Shown: positions 8,541-18,027, numbered from the stretch's first letter. The stretch: 64,000 nucleotides of DNA from Exiguobacterium sp. RIT594 (GCF_003339585.1 NZ_QPKF01000002.1:186001-250000), one strand, 5' to 3'. Numbers and translations: made by a program. The notes: generated by a model from the letters alone, not told the origin.

Positions 8541-9941
8541 ATGCTACATTCAATCGGAGTCATCGGACTGGGCGTCATGGGGCGCAACATCGCCCTCAAC
8601 ATGGCAAGTCATCAGGAAGACGTCGCTGTCTATAACTACACCCGTGATTTAACGGATGACTTAATGGCACATAACGAAGGATTGTCGCTACATCCTTATT
8701 ACGAGGTCGCAGATTTTGTCCAATCCCTTGCCCGTCCACGAAAAATTTTCGTCATGGTTACGGCAGGAAGTGCGATTGATTCGGTCATCGAGTCCCTGAT
8801 TCCGCATCTTGAAGCAGGCGACATCATCATGGATGGCGGGAATTCCCACTTCCATGATACGGAACGCCGTTTTGCTCAATTGCAGCAGCACAGCATCGAA
8901 TATATCGGTGTCGGCGTCTCCGGCGGTGAAGTCGGTGCGCGGACCGGCCCTGCCATCATGCCGGGTGGTACAAAAGAATCATACGAACAAGTCGCGCCGA
9001 TTTTGACGAAGATTGCGGCACAAGTGAACGGTGATCCGTGTTGCGTCTACATCGGACCAAAAGGGGCCGGCCATTTCGTCAAGATGGTCCATAACGGGAT
9101 CGAATACGCCGACATGCAGCTGATTGCGGAAGCGTACAGCTTCCTCCGGGTCCGTCTTGGACTCGACGTTGAAGAAATCGCGGATGTCTTCGCGTCTTGG
9201 AATGAAGGCGAGCTGAAAAGTTACCTGATCGAGATCACAGCCGATATTCTCCGCAAAAAGGATGATGAAACCGGTCTTCCGTTGATCGATGTCATCTTGG
9301 ACCAAGCCGGTCAAAAAGGGACAGGAAAATGGACAAGCATGCAATCGATTGATAACGGGATCGCTTCTTCGATCATCACGGAAGCCCTTTTCGCCCGCTA
9401 TCTCTCAGCCGTCAAAGAAGAACGTGTCGCAGCAGCTACCGTCCTCGGTGGACCGGAAGCCCGCGAGACGCTCGACAAAGACGTTTGGATCGAACGGATC
9501 CGCCAAGCCCTTTACATGGGGAAAATCGCTGCTTACGCGCAGGGTTTCACACAGTACCGGACGTCATCCGAGCTGTATGACTGGAACCTGCGTCTCGAAG
9601 AAATCGCATTGATTTTCCGCGGCGGCTGCATCATCCGTGCTGATTTCCTCAATGTCATCAGTGATGCCTTTGCAAAGGACGAGTCGCTTGCGAACCTGAT
9701 GCTCGCGCCGTACTTCGCGGACAAGGTGCAAGATTATCAAACAGCACTGCGTCAGGTAGTCGCTGAAAGTTCATTATCCGGACTCGCTGCTCCGTGTCTC
9801 AGCACGTCGCTGACGTATTACGACAGCTACCGGACGGCTAATTCCAACGCTAACATCCTGCAAGCCCAACGTGATTATTTCGGCGCCCATACGTATGCCC
9901 GGACCGATCGCGAAGGAACGTTCCATACGGAATGGCAATAA
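8541..9941 (+). CDS. gntZ: 6-phosphogluconate dehydrogenase, decarboxylating (GntZ)
   Basis: 466-residue enzyme oxidising 6-phosphogluconate to ribulose 5-phosphate and CO2. It shows the dinucleotide motif 'GLGVMGRNIALN', the signature 'GVSGGEVGARTGPAIMPGG', the catalytic lysine (Lys181) in 'GHFVKMVHNGIEY' and C-terminal 'LLQAQRDYFGAHTY'-type tail (here 'NILQAQRDYFGAHTY'). After the second beta strand it has 'YNYTRD' instead of the NRS/NRT typical of NADP-preferring Gnd, matching what I recall of GntZ, so NAD may be the preferred cofactor (inference). Last gene of gntRKPZ, followed by a strong terminator. Confidence 0.93.
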   Translation: MLHSIGVIGLGVMGRNIALNMASHQEDVAVYNYTRDLTDDLMAHNEGLSLHPYYEVADFVQSLARPRKIFVMVTAGSAIDSVIESLIPHLEAGDIIMDGGNSHFHDTERRFAQLQQHSIEYIGVGVSGGEVGARTGPAIMPGGTKESYEQVAPILTKIAAQVNGDPCCVYIGPKGAGHFVKMVHNGIEYADMQLIAEAYSFLRVRLGLDVEEIADVFASWNEGELKSYLIEITADILRKKDDETGLPLIDVILDQAGQKGTGKWTSMQSIDNGIASSIITEALFARYLSAVKEERVAAATVLGGPEARETLDKDVWIERIRQALYMGKIAAYAQGFTQYRTSSELYDWNLRLEEIALIFRGGCIIRADFLNVISDAFAKDESLANLMLAPYFADKVQDYQTALRQVVAESSLSGLAAPCLSTSLTYYDSYRTANSNANILQAQRDYFGAHTYARTDREGTFHTEWQ

Positions 9942-9950
9942 CTTATACAG

Positions 9951-9994
9951 CTCCTATTTCCTGTTTCATTTAGGGAAATAGGAGTTCTTTTTTT
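9951..9994 (+). terminator. Intrinsic terminator of the gnt operon
   Basis: Perfect 11-bp stem CTCCTATTTCC (9951-9961)/GGAAATAGGAG (9974-9984), then a T-rich run to 9994, nine bases after the gntZ stop. Confidence 0.93.
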
Positions 9995-10075
9995 GTTCAC
10001 ACTTTGTTTATCAGAATAGGAAATTGCAGGTTATACCTTGACAAAACAGAGCGGTTATATGAAATTAGTATTAGA

Positions 10076-10090
10076 TTAGAATTATTCTAG
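10076..10090. promoter_or_regulatory. PerR-box-like inverted repeat upstream of ahpC
   Basis: TTAGAATTATTCTAG is a 7-1-7 inverted repeat matching 12 of 15 positions of the B. subtilis PerR box (TTATAATNATTATAA), 72 bases before the ahpC ATG. A TTGACA (10038-10043) lies upstream, but no convincing -10 at 16-18 bases was found, so the exact promoter is left open. PerR repression relieved by peroxide is the expected control of ahpCF. Confidence 0.6.
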
Positions 10091-10161
10091 TGTGATAGAT
10101 ACAGTTTTTTCTTTCTACTAGAACAGATTCTTAAATAGAACCCAACAGGAGGATTTTTATC

Positions 10162-10725
10162 ATGTCTTTAATCGGAAGTGAAGTAAAACCATTCAGTGCA
10201 TCAGCATTCCACAACGGAGAGTTCGTCGATCTTACAGATGCCAACCTTCGTGGAAAATGGAGTGTCGTTTGTTTCTACCCAGCAGACTTTACATTCGTTT
10301 GCCCGACTGAGCTCGAAGATCTTCAAAACCAATACGCAACACTCAAAGCGCTTGACGTTGAAGTTTACTCGGTTTCAACAGATACGCACTTTACACATAA
10401 AGCATGGCACGAAACTTCAGAAACAATCGGTAAAATCGAGTACGTCATGATTGGTGACCCGTCACACGTCATCTCACGTAACTTCGAAGTCTTAAACGAG
10501 CAAGACGGACTTGCAGACCGCGGGACGTTCATCATCGATCCAGACGGTGTCATCCAAACAGTTGAAATCAACGCTGGCGGAATCGGCCGTGACGCAAGCA
10601 CACTCGTCAACAAAATCAAAGCAGCACAATACGTACGCAACAATCCAGGCGAAGTTTGCCCAGCTAAATGGGAAGAAGGTTCTGCAACACTTACACCGAG
10701 CCTTGACCTCGTCGGAAAAATTTAA
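10162..10725 (+). CDS. ahpC: Alkyl hydroperoxide reductase AhpC (2-Cys peroxiredoxin)
   Basis: 187-residue typical 2-Cys peroxiredoxin that reduces hydrogen and organic peroxides. The peroxidatic Cys47 lies in '[10 protein letters not shown]' and the resolving Cys166 in 'GEVCPAKW'. Length equals that of Bacillus/E. coli AhpC (187). AGGAGG precedes the ATG. It is followed 14 bases later by ahpF, its dedicated reductase, and preceded by a PerR-like box. Confidence 0.97.
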   Translation: MSLIGSEVKPFSASAFHNGEFVDLTDANLRGKWSVVCFYPADFTFVCPTELEDLQNQYATLKALDVEVYSVSTDTHFTHKAWHETSETIGKIEYVMIGDPSHVISRNFEVLNEQDGLADRGTFIIDPDGVIQTVEINAGGIGRDASTLVNKIKAAQYVRNNPGEVCPAKWEEGSATLTPSLDLVGKI

Positions 10726-10739
10726 GGAGCGGATTTGAG

Positions 10740-12269
10740 ATGGCTTTAGCAGCAGATATTAAAGCACAACTCGCTCAATACCTCGATTTATTGGAAGGAG
10801 ATCTTGTCCTCGCGGTCAGCGCCGGGACAGACTCCGTTTCTCTTGAGATGAGCGAGCTCGTCGAAGAAATCGCGAGCATGTCACCACGCATCAGCATCGA
10901 ACAGGCGGCCTTGCCGCGGACACCAAGCTTCAGCGTCAACCGTGTCGGGGAAGAGAGCGGGATTACATTTGCCGGGATTCCGCTCGGTCACGAGTTCACG
11001 TCCCTCGTCTTGGCGTTACTCCAAGTCAGCGGTCGCGCGCCGAAAATCGACGCCGCACTGATCGACCAGATCAAAGGTATCAAAGAAACGTATCATTTCG
11101 AATCGTACATCAGTCTCAGCTGTCACAACTGTCCGGATGTCGTTCAAGCCCTAAACGTCATGAGTGTTCTGAACCCGAACATCAGCCACACGATGATTGA
11201 TGGCGGTGCCTTTAAACAGGAAGTCGAAGCAAAAGAAATCATGGCTGTCCCGACAGTCTTCGTCAACGGCGAAGCGTTCGGAAACGGTCGGATGTCGCTC
11301 GAAGAAATTTTGGCGAAACTCGGCACAGGTGTCGACGCTTCTGATTTTTCCGATAAAGACCCGTATGATGTGCTTGTCGTCGGTGGTGGTCCTGCCGGTG
11401 CCAGTGCTGCGATTTATGCGGCACGTAAAGGCATCCGGACGGGAATCGTCGCGGAACGCTTCGGCGGTCAGGTCATGGATACGATGAGCATCGAGAACTT
11501 CATCAGCATGAAGTATACGGAAGGTCCGAAACTCGTGGCGAGTCTTGAAGAACACGTCAAAGAGTACGGCATCGATGTCATGAACCTCCAACGGGCAACA
11601 CGTCTTGAGAAAAAAGACCTTGTTGAACTGGAGCTCGAAAACGGTGCGATCTTGAAAACGAAGAGTCTGATTCTCTCAACAGGAGCACGCTGGCGCAACA
11701 TCGGTGTGCCGGGCGAACTTGAATTCAAGAACAAAGGGGTTGCGTACTGTCCTCACTGTGACGGTCCACTCTTCGAAGGAAAACGCGTTGCGGTGATCGG
11801 CGGCGGGAATTCCGGTGTTGAAGCCGCAATCGATTTGGCCGGTCTCGTCAAACATGTAACGGTGCTTGAATTTGCACCGGAACTGAAAGCGGATGCGGTC
11901 TTACAAGACCGTCTCGCGAGTCTTCCAAACGTCACGGTCGTGGCCAACGCCCAGACAAAGGAAATCACGGGTACGGATAAAGTGAACGGCATCACGTATG
12001 TCGAACGCGAAACAGGTGCTGAGCACCATGTCGAGCTCGAAGGTGTTTTCGTCCAGATTGGTCTTGTGCCAAACACAGACTGGCTCGGCGAAACGATCGA
12101 ACGCAACAAGTTCGGTGAAATCCTTGTTGACCGTCATGGCGCAACGAACATCCCGGGTGTCTTCGCAGCCGGCGACTGTACGGATAGTGCTTACAAACAA
12201 ATCATCATCTCGATGGGATCAGGTGCTACAGCAGCACTCGGTGCTTTCGATTATATGATTCGTAACTGA
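10740..12269 (+). CDS. ahpF: Alkyl hydroperoxide reductase subunit F (AhpF)
   Basis: 509-residue flavoprotein that passes electrons from NADH to AhpC. Two thioredoxin-like folds form the N-terminal ~200 residues, with the redox pair Cys128/Cys131 ('CHNC'). An FAD/NAD domain follows, starting 'DVLVVGGGPAGASAAIYA', with the second redox pair Cys337/Cys340 ('CPHC') and the NAD motif 'GGGNSGVEAA'. It ends with 'FAAGDCTD', the FAD signature. Translated right after ahpC in a two-gene operon closed by a terminator. Confidence 0.97.
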   Translation: MALAADIKAQLAQYLDLLEGDLVLAVSAGTDSVSLEMSELVEEIASMSPRISIEQAALPRTPSFSVNRVGEESGITFAGIPLGHEFTSLVLALLQVSGRAPKIDAALIDQIKGIKETYHFESYISLSCHNCPDVVQALNVMSVLNPNISHTMIDGGAFKQEVEAKEIMAVPTVFVNGEAFGNGRMSLEEILAKLGTGVDASDFSDKDPYDVLVVGGGPAGASAAIYAARKGIRTGIVAERFGGQVMDTMSIENFISMKYTEGPKLVASLEEHVKEYGIDVMNLQRATRLEKKDLVELELENGAILKTKSLILSTGARWRNIGVPGELEFKNKGVAYCPHCDGPLFEGKRVAVIGGGNSGVEAAIDLAGLVKHVTVLEFAPELKADAVLQDRLASLPNVTVVANAQTKEITGTDKVNGITYVERETGAEHHVELEGVFVQIGLVPNTDWLGETIERNKFGEILVDRHGATNIPGVFAAGDCTDSAYKQIIISMGSGATAALGAFDYMIRN

Positions 12270-12276
12270 TCATGGA

Positions 12277-12306
12277 AACGTCTTGCTTCGGCAAGGCGTT
12301 TTTTTT
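12277..12306 (+). terminator. Intrinsic terminator after ahpCF
   Basis: Stem AACGTCTTGC/GCAAGGCGTT (12277-12300, one G-U) with a TTCG loop, then an eight-base T-run. Confidence 0.92.
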
Positions 12307-12340
12307 GAGTTGAAGATGAGACGTGCGTTATAAAAGATGA

Positions 12341-12400
12341 TTCTTCCTGTGCTTTTCTCGGGCAGGCGAGACCCGGCTTTCTCCCGTAGAAGTCACGGGA
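12341..12400 (-). repeat. Short copy of a GC-rich interspersed repeat
   Basis: On the minus strand this reads GACTTCTACGGGAGAAAGC, then CGGGTCTCGCC and CGAGAAAAGC. The other copy at 37702-37831 reads GACTCCTACAGGAAAAAGC, then CGGCTCGCC and AGAGGAAAAC. Sixteen of the first 19 bases agree. The block sits between the ahpF terminator and an ECF gene and has no coding content. It resembles the 100-150 bp intergenic repeats with 'GACTCCT-CGGGA' ends that I recall from Bacillaceae genomes. Confidence 0.6.
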
Positions 12401-12472
12401 AATCCTCTTTTAAGTCGATACTTTAATTAGTAAAGATTCAGATTCAAGCTGACCCCTATAAATTGTTCAAAA

Positions 12473-12529
12473 TTGACACTTTCAGCTAGTCCAGCTATCT
12501 GATAGATTGAGAGTATTCAAAATCTATCA
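12473..12529 (+). promoter_or_regulatory. Probable promoter and inverted repeat ahead of the ECF gene
   Basis: TTGACA (12473-12478) is a perfect -35; at 17 bases the -10 would be TATCTG (weak). Then comes a perfect 9-bp inverted repeat TGATAGATT (12500-12508)/AATCTATCA (12521-12529) with a 12-base gap, ending just before the ribosome-binding site AAGAAGG. It could be an operator over the transcription start or a leader hairpin near the start codon. No known riboswitch was recognised. Confidence 0.45.
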
Positions 12530-12546
12530 TAAAGAAGGTCTGACAC

Positions 12547-13089
12547 ATGCAAAAAGCAGCACCGTATTCAAGCACTCGTACCCGGCAACTCGTCATCACT
12601 TCAATGTCGATTGCACTTGTTTTGATCACAACTCTGCTAGTTAAAATCCAGTTACCGATTGCTCCAAACGGCGGATTTGTCCATCTCGGAACAGCAATGT
12701 TATTCCTGATTGCGATTCTCTTCGGACCCCGGACAGCAATGATTGCTGGCGCAGTTGGAATGGGACTCTACGATATCTTGACCGGCTTCATGATTTGGTT
12801 CCCCGGAACGTTTATCGCACGTGGTCTTCAAGGTTTAATCGTCGGTTGGATCGCATGGTCGGGCGGACGAAACGGAAACAACGTCAAATTTAATCTACTC
12901 GGGATGATTTTATCGGTTCCTGTAATGCTCGCTGTGTACTTTGTCCATGAAGGAATTGCTTTTAGCAGTTGGACAGCTCCAGTTGGTTCAATTCCGGGTA
13001 ACCTCATCCAAAACGTCGTCGGAATTCTTGTTGCGATTCCAGTCGGGATTGCCCTAAAGAAAACACGTTTCTTCCGTCAACGCGGCTGA
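12547..13089 (+). CDS. ECF transporter S component, substrate unknown
   Basis: A 180-residue membrane protein with five to six hydrophobic helices, of the size and pattern of energy-coupling-factor S components (vitamin-binding subunits). 'FVHLGTAMLFLIAILFGPRTAMIAGAVGMGLYDIL' contains the G-x-A-Gx-GxxLYD arrangement seen in the ECF-ribofla_trS family. No EcfA ATPase or EcfT gene lies nearby, so it must share a module encoded elsewhere. The substrate (a vitamin or precursor, e.g. pyridoxine-, HMP- or riboflavin-like) cannot be decided from the sequence. It is a single-gene unit with its own promoter and a strong terminator. Confidence 0.78.
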   Translation: MQKAAPYSSTRTRQLVITSMSIALVLITTLLVKIQLPIAPNGGFVHLGTAMLFLIAILFGPRTAMIAGAVGMGLYDILTGFMIWFPGTFIARGLQGLIVGWIAWSGGRNGNNVKFNLLGMILSVPVMLAVYFVHEGIAFSSWTAPVGSIPGNLIQNVVGILVAIPVGIALKKTRFFRQRG

Positions 13090-13101
13090 TGCACAACAAG
13101 C

Positions 13102-13136
13102 AACCCCGTCCTCTTGAAGAGGACGGGGTTTTTTAT
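13102..13136 (+). terminator. Intrinsic terminator after the ECF S component
   Basis: Perfect 13-bp stem AACCCCGTCCTCT (13102-13114)/AGAGGACGGGGTT (13118-13130) and a T-run. It lies between convergent genes and may also slow transcription coming from mqo. Confidence 0.92.
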
Positions 13137-13151
13137 TGCCGATGAATATTC

Positions 13152-14645
13152 TTAACGAATCGGCTGTGCTTCCGTTAATTCAAGTGTTTTTGTTGTTTCG
13201 GCATGGATTTGATCAAAGAGTTCCGGATTCGCGACGAGTGACGTCCCATACGACGGAATCATTTCTTTGATTTTTGCTTCCCAGCCAGGCAGTTGATCCG
13301 GGAAACACTTGGCCAGCACTTCCAGCATGACCGGTACGGCTGTTGAAGCGCCTGGTGATGCGCCGAGCAAGGCTGCGACCGAACCGTCTGCCGCACTGAC
13401 GACTTCCGTTCCGAACTGAAGTGTCCCCTTGCCTTGTGGTGTATCTTTGATGACCTGAACCCGTTGACCGGCAACGACGACATCCCAGTCTTCCGTCTTC
13501 GCGTTCGGAATGAACTCACGCAGTTCGTTCATCCGTTGCTCCGTCGACAGTAAGACCTGTTCGATCAAATACTTCGTCAATCCCATCTCTTTTGCGCCAG
13601 CCGCCAGCATCGTCAAGACGTTATTTGGTTTGACCGATGTGATCAAATCAAGATTTGATCCGGTCTTGAGGAACTTCGGCGAGAAGCCGGCGAACGGTCC
13701 GAATAAGAGTGATTTTTGACCGTCGATGTAACGTGTATCCAAGTGCGGGACAGACATCGGTGGTGCGCCGACTTTCGCTTTCCCGTAGACTTTCGCATGA
13801 TGACGCTCGGCGATTTCCGGATTTTTACAGACGAGGAACAAGCCGCTAACCGGGAATCCGCCAATCTGTTTCGACTCCGGAATCCCTGTTTTTTGAAGTA
13901 ACGGCAGACTGCCGCCACCACCGCCGATAAAGACGAACTTCGCTGTATGGTGTTCAATCCGGTTGTCGCGTTCGTTTTTGACTTTGACTTCCCAACCGCC
14001 GTCGACCCGTTTCAAGTCTTCGACCCCGTGACCGTAGTTGATTTCGACATCGAGTTGTTTTAAGTGATCAAACAAAATCCGTGTCAACGCACCGAAATTG
14101 ACGTCTGTACCCGAATCGATTTTTGTTGCTGCGATCGGCTCCGGTGATGTCCGGCCTTCCATGATTAACGGAATCCATTGTTTCAGTTGCTCCGGATCTT
14201 CCGAAAATTCCATTCCTTTAAACAACGGATTAGCTGAGAGCGCTTCCAATCGTTTTTTCAGGAACGTGACGTTTTCCGCTCCTTCGACCATACTCATATG
14301 TGGAATCGGCATGATGAATTCTTTCGGATTCGGCAAAACTTGTTCTTTGACGAGGTGCGACCAGAACTGGCGCGACAACTGAAACTGCTCGTTGACCTTG
14401 ACGGCCTTGCTGATGTCGATCGTTCCGTCGGCATTTTCCGTCGTATAGTTCAGTTCGCAAAGTGCTGCGTGACCTGTCCCCGCGTTGTTCCATTCATTTG
14501 AACTTTCTTCCCCAGCACTCGCTAACTTCTCGAATACTTTAATGTTCATGTCTGGCGCAAGCTCTTTTAATAAGACCCCTAGTGTTGCGCTCATGACTCC
14601 GGCACCAATTAAAATAACATCTGTTTGTTTAGGCATACTGCTCAT
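13152..14645 (-). CDS. mqo: Malate:quinone oxidoreductase
   Basis: 497-residue FAD-dependent, membrane-associated enzyme oxidising malate to oxaloacetate and passing electrons to quinone; an alternative to NAD malate dehydrogenase in the TCA cycle. It starts with the FAD motif '[18 protein letters not shown]', followed by '[19 protein letters not shown]', a segment strongly conserved in Mqo, and '[20 protein letters not shown]'. Near the C-terminus '[17 protein letters not shown]' is also typical. Length is normal. AGGAAGG lies 5 bases before the ATG. Monocistronic. Confidence 0.95.
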   Translation of the reverse strand: MSSMPKQTDVILIGAGVMSATLGVLLKELAPDMNIKVFEKLASAGEESSNEWNNAGTGHAALCELNYTTENADGTIDISKAVKVNEQFQLSRQFWSHLVKEQVLPNPKEFIMPIPHMSMVEGAENVTFLKKRLEALSANPLFKGMEFSEDPEQLKQWIPLIMEGRTSPEPIAATKIDSGTDVNFGALTRILFDHLKQLDVEINYGHGVEDLKRVDGGWEVKVKNERDNRIEHHTAKFVFIGGGGGSLPLLQKTGIPESKQIGGFPVSGLFLVCKNPEIAERHHAKVYGKAKVGAPPMSVPHLDTRYIDGQKSLLFGPFAGFSPKFLKTGSNLDLITSVKPNNVLTMLAAGAKEMGLTKYLIEQVLLSTEQRMNELREFIPNAKTEDWDVVVAGQRVQVIKDTPQGKGTLQFGTEVVSAADGSVAALLGASPGASTAVPVMLEVLAKCFPDQLPGWEAKIKEMIPSYGTSLVANPELFDQIHAETTKTLELTEAQPIR

Positions 14646-14883
14646 GATATCCTTCCTATCCCCGTTTGATATTATGGACCTGTCATACCAGTTGAAAGCG
14701 CTCGTATGACGACAACTTACCTTTCCAGTATAACCCTATCACAGGTCATTCATAAATTAAAATATCCGGTGCCTCCAGCTAAAAATAAATACACTTCCCT
14801 TGCAGCGATCATGCACATCCTGAGACATACTTTCAGAAAAAGCGGCTATATACTCTTATAGAGGAAAAAGGGGGGAACCATTT

Positions 14884-16410
14884 ATGGCGACACGCTGGAT
14901 TTTCGGTAATCAACTCAGTCAAAGCTTACCGCTTCTAACAGAAGCCGACCCAGAAGAAGATATCATCCTGATGGTGGAAGCGACATCCCGCTCAACCTGG
15001 AAGGCATATCATAAACAAAAACTGGTGCTGATTTTTTCAGCGATGCGTCATTTCGCAGACGAACTCCGGGACAAAGGATTTACGGTCGATTACCGGGAAG
15101 CCGATTCGTTTGATGAAGCGTGGAAGCAACACCAAAAGCAGTACAAACCGACACACCTCATCTACACAGCCATTACAGACGAACCGATGCGCCGTGTCAT
15201 GAAAAAATTTCAGGACGCTCTCCCGAAATCCATCACCGTCGATGTCTGTTCGGATGTTCCGCTCTTTTTATTGACGCAGAACGAAGCCATCGCACTGCTT
15301 GGGGACAAACCATGGAAGATGGACCGCTTTTACAGGCAGCTTCGCAAAGAACGCAATTTGTTGATGAACGGGAATAAGCCGGTCGGCGGAAAGTGGTCGT
15401 TTGATGCGGATAACCGGAAACCGGCGAAGGACGGCGTGGATTTTAAAGCACCGATCCGGTTCCGTCCGGATCAGATTACACGTGATGTCATGAAAAAGGT
15501 CGACACGTCGTTTGCCAATCACCCGGGGGAGATTAAGACGTTCCACTGGCCGGTCACCCGAGCGGAAGCGCAGCGCGCACTCGCCCGGTTCATCGAGGAA
15601 CGGCTTGAGACGTTCGGGACCTATCAGGATGCGATGCTGACGGGAGAAGATACGTTATCCCACTCGCTGCTCTCTTCGTCGATCAATATCGGCTTACTGT
15701 CACCGGACGAAGTCATCAAAGCGGCAGCGGCCGCACTGGAAGAGCAGGAGGCACCGCTTAATGCCGTCGAAGGATTCATCCGGCAGATTCTCGGATGGCG
15801 CGAATACATGCGGGCTGTGTATTTAAGTGAGATGCCTGGGTACGAACAGGTCAATGTCCTGAAACACAACCGCGATTTGCCGGACTTCTTCTGGGACGGC
15901 GAAACAAAGATGACGTGTGTCGCGGAGTCGCTCCGACCTGTCATTGAAACGGCGCACAATCATCACATTCAGCGACTGATGGTGCTCGGGAACTTTGCCA
16001 ATCTGTTTGAGATTTCCCCGCAACAGACGGCGGACTGGTTTAACGAAATGTATATCGATGCCTATGACTGGGTCGTCCTGCCGAACGTGCTCGGGATGGC
16101 TTTGCATGCCGACGGCGGTCTGCTATCGACGAAACCGTATATTGCCTCGGCGAACTATATCCATAAGATGAGCGATTACTGCGGGAACTGTCCCTTTAAC
16201 CAGAAGGACGCGCTTGGTGACAATGCCTGTCCGTTCAACGCCTTATACTGGGACTTCATCGCCCGGCACGAAGAACGGTTCTCCGGCAACCAACGGATGT
16301 CGATGATGTACCGGCAGTGGGCAAAACGGGATAAAAGCGATCAGCAGGCGATTCGTAAAAAGGCGACCGCCTTGAAAAAGCAATTGGCGGACGGACAGTT
16401 CCATCGCTGA
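14884..16410 (+). CDS. Fe-S bacterial cryptochrome/photolyase (FeS-BCP, (6-4) type)
   Basis: 508-residue flavoprotein of the FeS-BCP/PhrB group (COG3046, 'photolyase-related'). Known members repair (6-4) UV photoproducts with light, carry FAD plus a lumazine antenna and a [4Fe-4S] cluster. The N-terminus 'TRWIFGNQLSQSLPLL' matches the family. The four cluster cysteines can be placed: Cys345, Cys433, Cys436 and Cys449, the last three spaced C-x2-C-x12-C as in PhrB. The C-terminal half is the helical FAD domain with 'PNVLGMALHADGGLLSTKPY'. GGGGGG precedes the start. It stands alone, divergent from mqo, with a hairpin after it. Confidence 0.9.
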   Translation: MATRWIFGNQLSQSLPLLTEADPEEDIILMVEATSRSTWKAYHKQKLVLIFSAMRHFADELRDKGFTVDYREADSFDEAWKQHQKQYKPTHLIYTAITDEPMRRVMKKFQDALPKSITVDVCSDVPLFLLTQNEAIALLGDKPWKMDRFYRQLRKERNLLMNGNKPVGGKWSFDADNRKPAKDGVDFKAPIRFRPDQITRDVMKKVDTSFANHPGEIKTFHWPVTRAEAQRALARFIEERLETFGTYQDAMLTGEDTLSHSLLSSSINIGLLSPDEVIKAAAAALEEQEAPLNAVEGFIRQILGWREYMRAVYLSEMPGYEQVNVLKHNRDLPDFFWDGETKMTCVAESLRPVIETAHNHHIQRLMVLGNFANLFEISPQQTADWFNEMYIDAYDWVVLPNVLGMALHADGGLLSTKPYIASANYIHKMSDYCGNCPFNQKDALGDNACPFNALYWDFIARHEERFSGNQRMSMMYRQWAKRDKSDQQAIRKKATALKKQLADGQFHR

Positions 16411-16431
16411 GCTTTTCATCAACATCAAGAA

Positions 16432-16471
16432 AGACCCGGCTCCCTGCCTTACTTAGCAGGGAATCGGGTCT
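16432..16471. terminator. Hairpin between convergent genes (probable bidirectional terminator)
   Basis: AGACCCGGCTCCCTGC (16432-16447) pairs with GCAGGGAATCGGGTCT (16456-16471) with two mismatches. A short, broken T-rich stretch follows on the plus strand, so efficiency is uncertain. Confidence 0.7.
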
Positions 16472-16491
16472 CTGTTTATTTACTTGATGCA

Positions 16492-17859
16492 TCACGCACT
16501 GTGACGTTCTGCTTTTTGATGTTTTTTCGTCCGCAGCTGATACAGGACAAACAATCCGATGAACCAGACCGGTGTCAGGAGAAGCGCAGGACGCGTTTCG
16601 TCCGCTACGAGCATGACGATTAAAATCAGCGTGAACAGACCGAGCACGAGGTAGTTGACGAACGGTGTCCACGGCGCTTTGAACGTCGATGCGGCATGCA
16701 ATTCCGGCTGTGTCTTCTTGTATTTCAAGTGACAGACGAGAATGACGCCCCACACCCAGATGAAACAGATCGCACTGATCGTCGTCACGATACTGAACGC
16801 TTGTCCCGGAAGTAATTTACTCAACAAGGCTCCACCAGAGACGACCAATGTCGAAACGAACAGCGCATTCGCCGGCACGTGATTTTTATTGAGCTTCGAA
16901 AACGATGCCGGTGCCTGTTTTTGATTCCCGAGATTATAAAGAATCCGGCTCGTCGAGAACATTCCGCTGTTACAAGCGGATGCGGCGGATGTCAGGACCA
17001 CGAAGTTGATGATTCCGGCCGCGACCGGAATCCCGATCAGACTAAACGTTTTGACGAACGGGCTTTCCGTTGCATTCAGCCCGGTCCACGGATTGATCAT
17101 CAAGAGGACAAGCAAGGCACCGACGTAGAAGAAGAGGATCCGTAACGGAATCTTATTGATTGCAGACGGAATGTTCTTTTTCGGATCAGCCGTTTCAGCG
17201 GCCGAGACACCGACCAGTTCAACACCGACATAGGCGAAGACGACCATTTGGAACGACAACAGGAATCCGGTGACACCGTTCGGGAACATCCCGCCATGCT
17301 GCCACAAGTTCTTGACCGTGACAGGTCCCGCATCCGTATTAAAGCCGATGACGAGCAGGACGATTCCGACGCCGATCAAGGCCAAAATCGTGACGACTTT
17401 GATCAAGGCGAACCAAAACTCGAGTTCCCCGAACAGTTTGACCGTCAGAAGGTTAAAGCCGAGCAGAATCAACAGAGCGATAACGGCCGGAATCCATTGC
17501 GGGATATCAAACCAGTATTTAACGTAAACACCGACGGCAATCACGTCGGCCATCGCCGTCATGATCCAGCAGAACCAATACGTCCAGCCGGTTACGAACG
17601 CGGCGCGCGGTCCGAGATAATCTTCCGCGATATCCGTCAGTGACTGATAACCGGCTTTTGACAACAGTAACTCTCCGAGTGCCCGCATGACGAAGAAAAT
17701 CGCAATCCCGACAAGCAGATAAGCAAATACGATCGATGGACCGGCCAGCTGAATCGCTTTCCCCGATCCTAAAAACAACCCCGTTCCAATCGTTCCACCA
17801 ATCGCAATCAATTGGACATGACGATTCGATAAATCCCGCTTTAATCCTTGCTGTTCCAA
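16492..17859 (-). CDS. cycA: Glycine/alanine/serine permease, CycA/AapA-like
   Basis: 455-residue APC-superfamily permease with about 12 membrane helices. 'HVQLIAIGGTIGTGLFLGSG' opens the first helix, and 'AYLLVGIAIFFVMRALGELLL' and 'YWFCWIMTAMADVIAVGVYVKYWF' are close to D-serine/D-alanine/glycine transporters. The start chosen is TTG at 17857-17859, 9 bases after AAAGGAGG. A longer frame runs to an ATG at 17964, but that would translate through the riboswitch terminator at 17923-17953 and lacks a ribosome-binding site. The glycine riboswitch upstream argues that glycine is a physiological substrate. Confidence 0.88.
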   Translation of the reverse strand: MEQQGLKRDLSNRHVQLIAIGGTIGTGLFLGSGKAIQLAGPSIVFAYLLVGIAIFFVMRALGELLLSKAGYQSLTDIAEDYLGPRAAFVTGWTYWFCWIMTAMADVIAVGVYVKYWFDIPQWIPAVIALLILLGFNLLTVKLFGELEFWFALIKVVTILALIGVGIVLLVIGFNTDAGPVTVKNLWQHGGMFPNGVTGFLLSFQMVVFAYVGVELVGVSAAETADPKKNIPSAINKIPLRILFFYVGALLVLLMINPWTGLNATESPFVKTFSLIGIPVAAGIINFVVLTSAASACNSGMFSTSRILYNLGNQKQAPASFSKLNKNHVPANALFVSTLVVSGGALLSKLLPGQAFSIVTTISAICFIWVWGVILVCHLKYKKTQPELHAASTFKAPWTPFVNYLVLGLFTLILIVMLVADETRPALLLTPVWFIGLFVLYQLRTKKHQKAERHSA

Positions 17860-17922
17860 ACCTGAACTCCTCCTTTGATGATCTCTCTGTTTCCCCCGGT
17901 CAGACTGTTCTGTCAGTCCAAC

Positions 17923-17953
17923 AAAAAAAGAGACTGGACGGGTGTCCAATCTC
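17923..17953 (-). terminator. Terminator of the glycine riboswitch (expression platform)
   Basis: Minus-strand stem GAGATTGGACACCCGTCCAGTCTC (17953-17930) is followed by seven T. It lies between the aptamer and the permease start. If ligand binding stabilises it, glycine would turn the importer off; the sequence alone does not settle ON or OFF. Confidence 0.85.
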
Positions 17954-18027
17954 AAAAAAATCATCAGAATAGCAAATAATCATTTTCCGGTCGGCAAAGC
18001 CAACACAAAAAATAAAGATTTAGTACT

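Noticed and set aside
12341-12420. Structured sequence before the ECF gene taken at first for a vitamin riboswitch
   Set aside because: It shows no conserved blocks of TPP, FMN, THF, preQ1 or cobalamin aptamers, lies before the promoter TTGACA at 12473, and matches the repeat at 37.7 kb.
17860-17964. N-terminal extension of the cycA-like permease
   Set aside because: It would be translated from inside the riboswitch terminator and has no ribosome-binding site.
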